From positions 1 through 61,913 of the forward strand of contig JAPPGA010000042.1 in the NCBI GenBank assembly GCA_028821515.1: a stretch of 61,913 bases of DNA, read 5' to 3'. Below, piece after piece: positions 1 to 8,044 of this stretch. The notes beneath the pieces are model-generated. The model was not told the origin of the DNA. It did no database searches and worked only from the letters and a program-made list of their open reading frames with translations. The stretch is from Gammaproteobacteria bacterium (GTDB lineage Bacteria; Pseudomonadota; Gammaproteobacteria; Pseudomonadales; Azotimanducaceae). A program made the translations under genes and the position numbers. Position 1 is the stretch's first letter, and each line of letters begins with the position of its first letter.

Positions 1-25
1 GGAAACGTCAACAACACCGTGTCGC

Positions 26-910
26 CTAGAATCCAACAAATTTGTCATGCACCCCGCCGGCCGATATGTCCTCGGCGTCACCTGCATCAGGATGGCTTGC
101 CGGGTATCGGCCATAGATGTGTGCGCCGATGCGTTCGATCCGCTCGCGCTCGTCGGTCGCGAGCGAACCAAGCTCCAACGCGAGCAGTGCCTCACGCATC
201 TGACCGGTGCTCGCAGGCCCGCACAACACCATGTCCACGGCCGGGTGGGAGAGCGAATAGCGATAGCAGTCCCGTGCCCTGAGCGGTTCCTCGCCCGGCG
301 GCATCCTGTCGGGATCCAGCAAGTGCTTCCAGCGCGTCGCCGTATAGGCAACGATCAGCGGTTTGGGGCCTGCGTCGGGCACGAAAGGGAACACGTCCTT
401 CTCTGCGCCCCGATGCACCGCGTTGTAGCGCAGCATCAGGAGTTCGTAGGGGCTCTCGCCCGACCCGTAGCCGTCGAGCAGCTTCGGCAGCATTGGCCGG
501 TTATGGCTGCTGATGGACATGAAGCGGACCTTGCCGCGCTCCCGCAACCGCTCGAAGACCTCGACATAGGCGTCATCCGGCACCTCGCTGCGGTTCCCCA
601 GCAACAGGAAATCGAAATGTTCGACGCCCGCGCTTGCGAGCGCTTCCTCGATCTCGCCCTCGATGGAGCCGGGATCCCTGGAGTAGGACTGTATGGTCAG
701 GATCAACTCGTCGCGATGCCGCGTCGACAGGTTGACCATCGCCCGAGCGAATGCAGGCCGGCGGACGGTGCCCCAATAGAGGTAGTTGATGCCCCGCTCG
801 AAGGCTTCCTCAATGGCGCTGGCCGGCGCATCGAAGGTCGAGCCGATTCCGAGGCGGGCGGTCCGCAACCCGGTGCGCCCGACCTCCCGTCTTTCGAGGA
901 ACGGGTTCAT
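26..910 (-). CDS. Aldo/keto-reductase-fold protein lacking the catalytic tetrad
   Basis: This 294-residue protein has the overall plan of the aldo/keto reductase TIM barrel, with the GRTGL start and a C-terminal segment that normally ends the nucleotide site. The catalytic tetrad (Asp, Tyr, Lys, His) is not visible. Where family members read DTAxxYG this one reads YWGTVRR, the Lys strand reads LTIQSY, and the His strand reads LLLGNRS. It may therefore be a non-canonical subgroup or a non-enzymatic relative. It starts 7 bp after the LpoB-like gene and is the last gene of the minus-strand run from 4352. No signal peptide is seen, so it is cytoplasmic. The fold is clear; the activity is unknown. 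Confidence 0.8.
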   Translation of the reverse strand: MNPFLERREVGRTGLRTARLGIGSTFDAPASAIEEAFERGINYLYWGTVRRPAFARAMVNLSTRHRDELILTIQSYSRDPGSIEGEIEEALASAGVEHFDFLLLGNRSEVPDDAYVEVFERLRERGKVRFMSISSHNRPMLPKLLDGYGSGESPYELLMLRYNAVHRGAEKDVFPFVPDAGPKPLIVAYTATRWKHLLDPDRMPPGEEPLRARDCYRYSLSHPAVDMVLCGPASTGQMREALLALELGSLATDERERIERIGAHIYGRYPASHPDAGDAEDISAGGVHDKFVGF

Positions 911-917
911 GGCTGGA

Positions 918-1916
918 TCAGGGAGGATTCCAATCGGTCGCGAACATGAACTCGGCCTGGGGTGAGACCGACCGCACGGAGTCGCCTCTGTTCGGTGGCG
1001 TCATTATCGACAAGGCCTCGGCGATACTGAACCTGTCTTCAACCCGGGACACCTGCACGGTGCCGACCGTCTCCTCCAGGACGCCCAGGTCCAGGCCCGT
1101 TTCCGGATCTACGAGGGATTCCCCGGCTGATGTCACCTCGAGCGTGTCACCAACCGATACCGAGCCTCTGCCGAGGTTGATCCACACCCGGTCGCCATCT
1201 GCCCTCACGACGCGGCCGGACAGTGGCAGCGGCCCGACGGCCCTGACAATCTCGAAGGCGCCCTTGTTCACGGCTGCCAGGATGGCCTGGCCGATCGACT
1301 CCGTCCAGATATCGCTCCCGAGTCCTTCCACCTCACCGAAACCCGCAACACCCGGCCGGGGTTCAGATACGGCCGCCTCGAACTGGCCCGTGACCACGGC
1401 CCTTCCCGCCGCGTCCACCAGCCGCAGATCAATCGCGAATCGACCGCGCTCCGTTGGCCGTGAGCGGCTGCGCACCGCGCGGGGGTTGGTCACCGATTCG
1501 GCAACCTGCACGGCGTAATCGGCAAGTGCGACATGCAGGACATACCCGTCCGCACCACTCTCCGTCGCGGTGCCACTGTCATCCACAACGAACCGTCCGG
1601 TCCGTCGAATCGCTTCGGCGACGGCCTCGCCGATACCGGCAAGGGATACGTCCCCCGTGTCGCCACCGCCCACGTTCTCGACGGGCTGGATCTCGATCAT
1701 CGAGCGTCCGCCCCGATAGTCCCACTCCAGGTCTACGAGATAGCCTGCTTCGATAGCGCCGATTGATTCGGGCAAGGGCGACCTTGCGCCGTCAACGACC
1801 GCGTAGGCCAGGTATTCCGCGTGCGCGGCGCTGCCCGCCACCACGCCGCAGGCGAGCAGGATGCGCGCAATAGTCGACATCGGATTCAACCGGCCAGCCC
1901 TCGTCTCTTTCTTCAT
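918..1916 (-). CDS. Exported LpoB/CsgG-like protein
   Basis: This is a 332-residue exported protein. A signal peptide (hydrophobic stretch ILLACGVVAGSAAHA) is followed by a domain that resembles the LpoB/CsgG group of periplasmic alpha-beta proteins: an early IEIQPVENV strand, a TGRFVV strand and a helix containing IGQAILAAV. The C-terminal part (LSGRVVRADGDRVWINLG) is a small beta domain like the C-terminal domain of FlgT-type proteins. The ATG overlaps the stop of the ammonium transporter as ATGA, so translation is probably coupled; a second Met 12 codons later, at 1880, also gives a full signal peptide. The role is unknown; envelope assembly or stress is a guess from the fold. Confidence 0.75.
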   Translation of the reverse strand: MKKETRAGRLNPMSTIARILLACGVVAGSAAHAEYLAYAVVDGARSPLPESIGAIEAGYLVDLEWDYRGGRSMIEIQPVENVGGGDTGDVSLAGIGEAVAEAIRRTGRFVVDDSGTATESGADGYVLHVALADYAVQVAESVTNPRAVRSRSRPTERGRFAIDLRLVDAAGRAVVTGQFEAAVSEPRPGVAGFGEVEGLGSDIWTESIGQAILAAVNKGAFEIVRAVGPLPLSGRVVRADGDRVWINLGRGSVSVGDTLEVTSAGESLVDPETGLDLGVLEETVGTVQVSRVEDRFSIAEALSIMTPPNRGDSVRSVSPQAEFMFATDWNPP

Positions 1917-3241
1917 GTGGCCTGCGTTGTATCTTCCGGCAGGTCTTCTTCCGGAATCACGTAGCCGCGCTCGCCGTGAAACGCCACGTCGAGCCCTTCC
2001 GCCTCTTCTTCCTCCGACACGCGGGGCGGAGCGAAAAGGCCCACCACCTTCAGGAGCACCCACGTTACAGCGGCGGTGTAGCTCGCGGCAGCAAGGACGC
2101 CGATCGCCTGCACGCTCACCTGGTCGGCAATCTCTATGTTGTGCTGGCCCGCAAACATGCCGAGCGTGTCGCTCGCGAAAACCCCGACCAGTACCGTTCC
2201 GATCCCGCCTCCGACGGCATGGATGGGAAAGACGTCCAGCGAATCGTCTATCTTGAGCGAGCGTTTGATGATCCCCATCGCCGTGAAACACGCGATGCCG
2301 CCGATCATCCCCATGACAAGGGCCCCGCCCGGACCCACGAAACCGGATGCGGGCGTGACGATGGCGAGGCCGGCAATCATGCCCAGGACGGCACCGACCA
2401 CCGTAGGCTTGCCGTCCCGCATCCACTCCAGGCCCATCCAGACGAGCGCACCCACCGACGCCGCGGTTTGCGTCGCGACGATGGCCATCGTCGCGTCACC
2501 GTTGGCGGCCAGTGCGCTGCCGCCATTGAACCCGAACCAGCCGACCCACAGCATCGCCCCGCCAACAAGTGCGAGCACGGTACTGTGGGGAGGCTTCGTC
2601 GCGTGAGGGAAACCCTGGCGCGGCCCGAGCACCATCGCGGCGACGAGCGCCCCTGTCCCCGCGGTCACATGGACGACCGTGCCGCCGGCGTAGTCAAGCA
2701 GCCCCATTTGCCCGAGCCAGCCTCCGCCCCAGATCCAGTGGGCAACGGGTGCATAGACCAGCAGCGACCACCCGGCCGTGAACCACAGTACCGAGGAAAA
2801 ACGCACGCGCTCGACGAAAGCGCCGACGATGAGCGCTGGCGCGATGATCGCGAAGGTGAGTTGAAAGGTCGCGAAAATCGATTCGGGGACGGTGCCGATC
2901 AATACGTTCTCGCCCATGCCCTGGTAAAGGACCCTGCTGAAATCCCCGATGAACCGAGAATCGAAGCCGCCAAACGCCAGGCTGTAACCCGCGACAAGCC
3001 ACAGGACGCTGACCAGGCAAGCGATCGAGAAGCACTGGAGCAAGACCGAAAGCACGCTGTTCGCCCTCACCAGACCGCCGTAGAGCAGCGCCAGGCCGGG
3101 TATGGTCATGAACAGCACCAGGGCGCTGGCAGTAGTCACCCACGCCGTATCACCGCTGTCCAGCGCCTGGCCGAACACCGGCATCGTACCCATGGACAGC
3201 GCGACGGCGACCGCCGTTCGCATGGTCTTGGTGGGTGTCAT
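1913..3241 (-). CDS. amt: Ammonium transporter, Amt family
   Basis: This is an inner-membrane ammonium/ammonia channel of the Amt/Mep/Rh family. A signal sequence ends near VFGQA, the mature part begins with the typical SGDTAW, and many hydrophobic helices follow. The twin pore histidines lie in the GGTVVHVTAG and DVFPIHAVGG segments. The chosen ATG has GGGAG 7 bp upstream; another ATG at 3292, with its own GGGAG, would add 17 residues and sits 1 bp after the previous stop. No GlnK gene is adjacent; instead the channel is sandwiched between two exported proteins of unknown role. The family assignment is secure, but nitrogen control cannot be seen directly. Confidence 0.93.
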   Translation of the reverse strand: MTPTKTMRTAVAVALSMGTMPVFGQALDSGDTAWVTTASALVLFMTIPGLALLYGGLVRANSVLSVLLQCFSIACLVSVLWLVAGYSLAFGGFDSRFIGDFSRVLYQGMGENVLIGTVPESIFATFQLTFAIIAPALIVGAFVERVRFSSVLWFTAGWSLLVYAPVAHWIWGGGWLGQMGLLDYAGGTVVHVTAGTGALVAAMVLGPRQGFPHATKPPHSTVLALVGGAMLWVGWFGFNGGSALAANGDATMAIVATQTAASVGALVWMGLEWMRDGKPTVVGAVLGMIAGLAIVTPASGFVGPGGALVMGMIGGIACFTAMGIIKRSLKIDDSLDVFPIHAVGGGIGTVLVGVFASDTLGMFAGQHNIEIADQVSVQAIGVLAAASYTAAVTWVLLKVVGLFAPPRVSEEEEAEGLDVAFHGERGYVIPEEDLPEDTTQAT

Positions 3242-3293
3242 CCGTTTCTCCCGAAAGCGGCCCGCGTCTGGTAGTTCGCTCTGTTGAGACATG

Positions 3294-4352
3294 CTAGCTC
3301 CCGGCACCGGCCGTGAGTTGGTCCAGATTCCGGATGATCAACAGCGTCTGCGCGAACAGATCCGTTCTGTTGCTGCGCGCTGGAGGCTGGTCCAGGACGA
3401 CCGGAACGTTGACACCGAGATGCCACTTGATTCTCGACACTTCGGTCCACAGCAGGCCGGACAGGTCATATGTCTCCGTGGGCGTCACCCGAACCATCGT
3501 CAGGGTTGGCACCATGGAGGCTTCCATGCCCAGCCTCCCCTGCAGCGACACCGTCTTGTAGATCGCCCGGAGCAACTGTTGCGCGATATCGATCGTCCGC
3601 TTGGGAGCATCGACCTCAGGCGTTTCGCTATCCAGCACGACCTGAAGCTTCGTACCGATCAGACTCAGTTCTTCGACAATGGCAGATGTGTTGCCAAAGA
3701 CGTCACCGCTGTTCAGCGGATACCCGATCAGTCCATCGAGGAGATACGAGGAGTCCGCCAGATTCTTGTACACCCCCGACAGCGTGGGAAATCTGGACAA
3801 GACCGCGGGATCTACTTCGGTTTCGATGATCATCTGCGACTTGATCGCACGAATACCGTCGAGTATGTCGGTGACCGACGCGAGCACGTCAACCGCAGAG
3901 GGTTCCGTCAGGGGCATCTCGCGCGACGAACCCGTTGGAACGCCGAATCGGCGCTGGACGGAAGCCACCTTGGCCATGACCTCCAGAGATTTCACGTACA
4001 CGTGTGCGGGAAGGCGGTCCAGTTGCAGTTCGGCTTCCGGCGGCTCGTCGCCTACACCGAGTTCGACGCGCAGAACCTCGATCTCGCGCAGCACTGTTGC
4101 GGCAGCGGACGCAGCCTCGCCCCACGTCGAATCGGGCGCGGCCACGGGAGTCGTCGCCTGCCCGCGACGCATCGGCACATCGATGGTGCCGGCTTCGCTC
4201 GGTACCGGAGCGGCCACGCCGGCCAGAACAATCGCGACCCCGCACACACGGCCCCAGGCCTTGGCCCGGACCACTCGCGCCGAGGCTTCGTACCCGTCTG
4301 GCCGTACCAGACCTGTAAATAGACGCCGCTGCGCCTTCTCGAGTGAGATCAT
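3294..4352 (-). CDS. Conserved hypothetical exported or anchored protein beside amt
   Basis: I do not recognise this 352-residue protein. It has about 30 charged N-terminal residues, then one hydrophobic segment (VCGVAIVLAGVAAPVP) that could be a late signal sequence or a membrane anchor, and then a mainly helical domain with no Cys-based motif and no catalytic signature. The ATG used has GGGGG upstream; an in-frame start 7 codons earlier, at 4373, is possible. The stop codon is almost contiguous with the alternative start of amt, so the two genes are likely co-transcribed. A periplasmic partner of the ammonium channel or of the LpoB-like protein is possible, but only from position. Confidence 0.7.
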   Translation of the reverse strand: MISLEKAQRRLFTGLVRPDGYEASARVVRAKAWGRVCGVAIVLAGVAAPVPSEAGTIDVPMRRGQATTPVAAPDSTWGEAASAAATVLREIEVLRVELGVGDEPPEAELQLDRLPAHVYVKSLEVMAKVASVQRRFGVPTGSSREMPLTEPSAVDVLASVTDILDGIRAIKSQMIIETEVDPAVLSRFPTLSGVYKNLADSSYLLDGLIGYPLNSGDVFGNTSAIVEELSLIGTKLQVVLDSETPEVDAPKRTIDIAQQLLRAIYKTVSLQGRLGMEASMVPTLTMVRVTPTETYDLSGLLWTEVSRIKWHLGVNVPVVLDQPPARSNRTDLFAQTLLIIRNLDQLTAGAGS

Positions 4353-4450
4353 TTCGCCCCCGCCCCAAGGCATTGCTCGGTATACATGTGACCCCGCCAG
4401 GACGGACGATGCGATGCCGTCAGATGTGACTCAACAGGATCGGAATCCGA

Positions 4451-6778
4451 TCACTGACGGTGACGCACACCACCGCCATGGATGGGGTTGTATACGCCCA
4501 AGAACCCCCGAACATGCCCATGTTCCCTAGGCTTGTCAAGCAAAGCACGCTCGGCGGGCTCCGCTTGATCCCCAGGATCAATGGCAGTCCTTCCTCGACT
4601 TCCCCGAGTGTCGAGGCCAAGAACCTCCTCGTCAATCACGGTAACGGCAACCGTGACCGGCAAACGCTCCGGCGGATAGCAGTAGTCAGCGTCACACACC
4701 TGAATGCGCAGTTGTCCCGATACGTCAAGTACCCCGGGACCGGCATCCTCTTCGACGGTCAGGCGAGCCTGTATCACAGCACCATCCTCAAACACCGATA
4801 GCGGATCCTCGGAGTACCACTCAATCACCTCGGTCGGTTGCGGATAACTCACCTGCTCCCACACGACGCCGTCAACCGAATCGGGGAAAAACGTCGTCGG
4901 GATATACGCGGAATCCGTCGGCGAGTCCGAGTTTGCGTGCGTGCCGGGATCCAGGTCCAACTCGATCTCCATGACCGCTTGCGCCCCGGCGGCCAGCTTC
5001 CTGGGGCTGACAGACGCGATTACACCGGTAAGAGGCGGTTCCCCGTCTCCCGCTCGCTCAGGATCCGGACCAACAATGTTGGAACCGAGTTCGCTTGCCT
5101 CGCTCTCTTCAGGCAACAGCGATTTTATCTGCAGTTCCAGCGTCCTGACTTTCGTTCCCGATATCGGCGGGAGCCTGAGGACTTTCCGCCCCGCTACGTC
5201 CAGGAGGAAATTCGTCGGCATGCCACGGGCCTGGAACTCGGCTTTCGCAAACTCCATATCGCTTCGCAGCTGGATGAAATCGAACCCGTTGCCCCTGGCA
5301 TAAGGCAGGACGAATTGATCTTCTTCCGGGTGTACGTTGAGCGCAAGAATCTCGAACCCCCTGGGGCCGTACTTCTCCAGGACCTTCTGCAACTCGGGGT
5401 TTTCGCCTCGACAGGGCCCGCAGAACGGGTACCAGAAGTTCAGGAGCACGACCTTGCCGTGGAAGTCCGACAGTGACACCCGCTCGCCGTTGTCGTAACG
5501 CTCAAAGGAGTAGTCCTCGATCTGCTCCGCGTCCTCTCCCAGCGTATCCCTGATCTCCGCCCTGACTGTCTTGCCGTCCTTTCCGAGTTTCCCGGCGTAG
5601 ACCCGTGTCGCCGCCCTGACCCTGTCCGTCGGCTCCCTCGCCGCCAGCCGAAGCAGATACCCGTAGGCTTCGACGGTCTGGCCAGCCCCGTCCAGCGCCC
5701 TGGCCCTGGTCTCATGGAAGACACCGGCATTGACGTAACGTGGAATCGTGGTGTCCTCCAGCAACTCCACGGCCTGCTCATACTGTCCGTCGGCGATCAG
5801 TTCATTGCCCTTCATCACGTTTCGTTGAAACGTCAGCCGGTCGTTCCAGATCCCTGCGCTCCAGCCATCCGGTTCTTCGGCGGTTGCCGCAACCATCTGC
5901 TCGGCAAGGGCGAGGGCCTTTTCCGGCTGCGACTCGGAATACAGATCCGCCAGCAGGGTCATCCCGGACGCGGACCAGCTGAAGTCCTCGGGCGGGTAGG
6001 TCGTGCGCAGCCGCTCATACAGTGCAATCTGCTCGTCGCGATCCTCGGTTCGGTATGCGAGCCAATACAGCGCCTGCGCGCCGCGCTCGCTCTCGGGAAA
6101 CCGTTCGGCAACTCCGAGGGTCGCAATTCGCCCCAACGCCGGGTCGGTCTTGTTCAGTGTTGCCGCGTAGTAGAACGCTTTGTCAGGACTCTCTGGCGCT
6201 GTCTCGACCGCCTTCCTCAAGAGCTCCAGTTCGCGCTCCCTGTCTCCGCTCACATCGGCCAGGAGCGCCAAGGTGCTGTAGCCGTCGGCAAGGCCCGGAT
6301 CCAGGGCTAGCGCCTCGTTCGTGTACTGCCTGACCTTGTCATAGTCCCGATACATGTAAAGCTGGCCAAGCGCCCACTTGTAGGCTGCGACTTCGGGCGA
6401 ATCCTGTGACCACTCCTGGTAGACGGCGAGCAGGTTCTCGTAGGACGCATCGCCGGCGGCCTTCATTGCCGCATCTCGCGCGTCTTCATCCAGTTCGGCG
6501 CTGATTTCAGATCTGCCGAGGCCCTGAAACGCCCAGATGAACTGCTGATGCGCCTTGGTGTTGTTGGGATTGAGTTCGATTGCGGTCCGGAAGTGCGCGA
6601 CGGCGTCGGCGAAGTTTCGCTCCCCATAGGCCCGCTCACCCTCGACATAGCTGGCCTCGGACGCGGCAGCAGCCCTACTCGACGGTTCGTCGTTGCCGAC
6701 TTCCTGCGCGCGAGGCGTCGCAGCAAGACAACTGCTCGCAACGATGAGCGTGGCGAATACTATTTTCCTGGTGAGCAC
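4451..6778 (-). CDS. Exported TPR-thioredoxin (TlpA-like)-DsbD-alpha fusion protein
   Basis: This is a 775-residue exported protein with three parts. After the signal peptide come TPR-like helices (about residues 40-400). A TlpA/ResA-like thioredoxin domain follows (about 420-560) with WYPFCGPCR as the redox site, Cys453 and Cys456. Last comes a domain like the N-terminal alpha domain of DsbD (about 585-720) with the Cys pair in VCDADYCYPP. It is probably a periplasmic disulfide reductase carrying its own DsbD-like partner domain. The GTG chosen lies 7 bp after GGAG; a GTG two codons upstream is only 1 bp from it. The last 50 or so residues are low-complexity and unlike the family, possibly read-through of a lost stop. 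It is third in a row after the TonB receptor and thioredoxin-ankyrin genes. Confidence 0.85.
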   Translation of the reverse strand: MLTRKIVFATLIVASSCLAATPRAQEVGNDEPSSRAAAASEASYVEGERAYGERNFADAVAHFRTAIELNPNNTKAHQQFIWAFQGLGRSEISAELDEDARDAAMKAAGDASYENLLAVYQEWSQDSPEVAAYKWALGQLYMYRDYDKVRQYTNEALALDPGLADGYSTLALLADVSGDRERELELLRKAVETAPESPDKAFYYAATLNKTDPALGRIATLGVAERFPESERGAQALYWLAYRTEDRDEQIALYERLRTTYPPEDFSWSASGMTLLADLYSESQPEKALALAEQMVAATAEEPDGWSAGIWNDRLTFQRNVMKGNELIADGQYEQAVELLEDTTIPRYVNAGVFHETRARALDGAGQTVEAYGYLLRLAAREPTDRVRAATRVYAGKLGKDGKTVRAEIRDTLGEDAEQIEDYSFERYDNGERVSLSDFHGKVVLLNFWYPFCGPCRGENPELQKVLEKYGPRGFEILALNVHPEEDQFVLPYARGNGFDFIQLRSDMEFAKAEFQARGMPTNFLLDVAGRKVLRLPPISGTKVRTLELQIKSLLPEESEASELGSNIVGPDPERAGDGEPPLTGVIASVSPRKLAAGAQAVMEIELDLDPGTHANSDSPTDSAYIPTTFFPDSVDGVVWEQVSYPQPTEVIEWYSEDPLSVFEDGAVIQARLTVEEDAGPGVLDVSGQLRIQVCDADYCYPPERLPVTVAVTVIDEEVLGLDTRGSRGRTAIDPGDQAEPAERALLDKPREHGHVRGFLGVYNPIHGGGVRHRQ

Positions 6779-6830
6779 ATGCACGCTCCTGTCGTTGAAT
6801 CCATACGGATCAATGTAGCCGGCGACAAAG

Positions 6831-8033
6831 TCAGGTTCGCGCGCCTTCGAGCATCGCCAGCAACCTGTTCGATTCCTCTTGGTATTCGCGAAACGCCGCC
6901 TGCTGTTCCGGCGTATCGAGCATCCCGCGCTCGTTCCAGAGTTCTTCGCGCCGCTGCTGCTGGTTGCGCACCATTTCCACGGCGGTCTCGCCCTTGCCGT
7001 TGGTCGTCGACGGGTCCATGCCGTGTTCCAGGAGAACTTCGACGAGTGGGAGATAGCCGTACATGGTCGTCAGGTGCAGCGTATTCATCCCCTGTTCGTC
7101 GGTCTCGCCCGGGTCCATCCCGCGGTCCAGGAATGTCCGCAAGAGATCGGGATCCTCGTAGAAGATCACCGCCCTCGGCAGGTAGAAGGATGCGCTGCTG
7201 ACCGGTTGTGCGCCCGCGTCCAGGAGCGCGCTGGCGCATTGGCCGTCACGTTCCTTGACGCTCCCCATCAACCCCAGCCAGAGCGGCGTCGCGCCGTCCG
7301 GATCGGGTTGGTTGGCGAGGTCGGGATCAGCCTCCACCGCCGCCAGGAACTCGTCGCAGCGTCCGATGCCCATCAGGTCATGCAGGGCGATGTGGGGATC
7401 GTGGATAAGGATCAGTTCGATCAGCGCTTTCTGGCGGACGCTCGGACGCTTGATCGCGACGGACAGCGGCGTGCGGCCATCGGCGAAAGGCTCGACCAGG
7501 AGATCGGGCCGGTGGGGAAGGATGGCCTCGATGTCCGCAAGTTCACGCGAGACGATGAAGTGCTGCCGGTATTTGTCCTGCAACAGCATCTCGAGGCGGG
7601 TATCGAGCATGTCCCCGCCCTCGACCATGGTGGTCAGGTATTGCTCGTAGATTTCCCGCCTCTGCGGGCCGCCTATACGGTCCTCTTCCCGCCCCTCGTT
7701 GAAGAAGATGACGGTGGGAACCCCATTGACCCGAAGCTGCTTGTAAATCTCGGGAGAATCGTCGATGTCCAGCTTGACGACCTTGGCCTTCCCGGCCATC
7801 TCGGACGCCAGTTCGTCCACGATGGGGTCGACTTCCTTGCAGGGCACGCACCAGGTGGCGGTGAAGTCGACCAGCACCGGCAAGGCCGACTCGAACACCT
7901 CCTGGCGGAAGTTCTCGTCGTTGACGTAAGCGGCCGCGCTTCCGGTGGTGGCAACCTCATCGTCCAATGCACTGCCAAGCGCTGCGAGCAGGCAAACGGC
8001 CGCCAGGACCGAGCGACTGAAAGCGCGATTCAC
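6831..8033 (-). CDS. Exported thioredoxin-ankyrin repeat protein
   Basis: This protein of about 400 residues has a signal peptide ending near LGSA, a thioredoxin domain (about 35-145) with the active site WCVPC (Cys62, Cys65) and the cis-Pro loop NGVPT, and then ankyrin-like repeats to the end (motifs DGRTPLSVAI, DGATPLWLG, GMNTLHLTTMYG, GETAVEMV). It probably acts in the periplasm on disulfides, with the ankyrins as a protein-binding face. The GTG start used lies 8 bp after GGAG; a GTG three codons earlier overlaps that site. Only 11 bp separate it from the TonB receptor stop, so the genes are almost certainly one transcript. Confidence 0.85.
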   Translation of the reverse strand: MNRAFSRSVLAAVCLLAALGSALDDEVATTGSAAAYVNDENFRQEVFESALPVLVDFTATWCVPCKEVDPIVDELASEMAGKAKVVKLDIDDSPEIYKQLRVNGVPTVIFFNEGREEDRIGGPQRREIYEQYLTTMVEGGDMLDTRLEMLLQDKYRQHFIVSRELADIEAILPHRPDLLVEPFADGRTPLSVAIKRPSVRQKALIELILIHDPHIALHDLMGIGRCDEFLAAVEADPDLANQPDPDGATPLWLGLMGSVKERDGQCASALLDAGAQPVSSASFYLPRAVIFYEDPDLLRTFLDRGMDPGETDEQGMNTLHLTTMYGYLPLVEVLLEHGMDPSTTNGKGETAVEMVRNQQQRREELWNERGMLDTPEQQAAFREYQEESNRLLAMLEGART

Positions 8034-8044
8034 CAGGAACACTC

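Noticed and set aside
1976-3274. Long plus-strand frame opposite amt
   Set aside because: It is the antisense shadow of the ammonium transporter, with no domain and an atypical composition.
4420-4635. Small minus-strand reading frame of 71 codons overlapping the 3' end of the TlpA-like gene
   Set aside because: It overlaps the longer coding frame, resembles no family and has no ribosome site; it is likely a shadow, although it could matter if the TlpA-like gene has a 3' frameshift.
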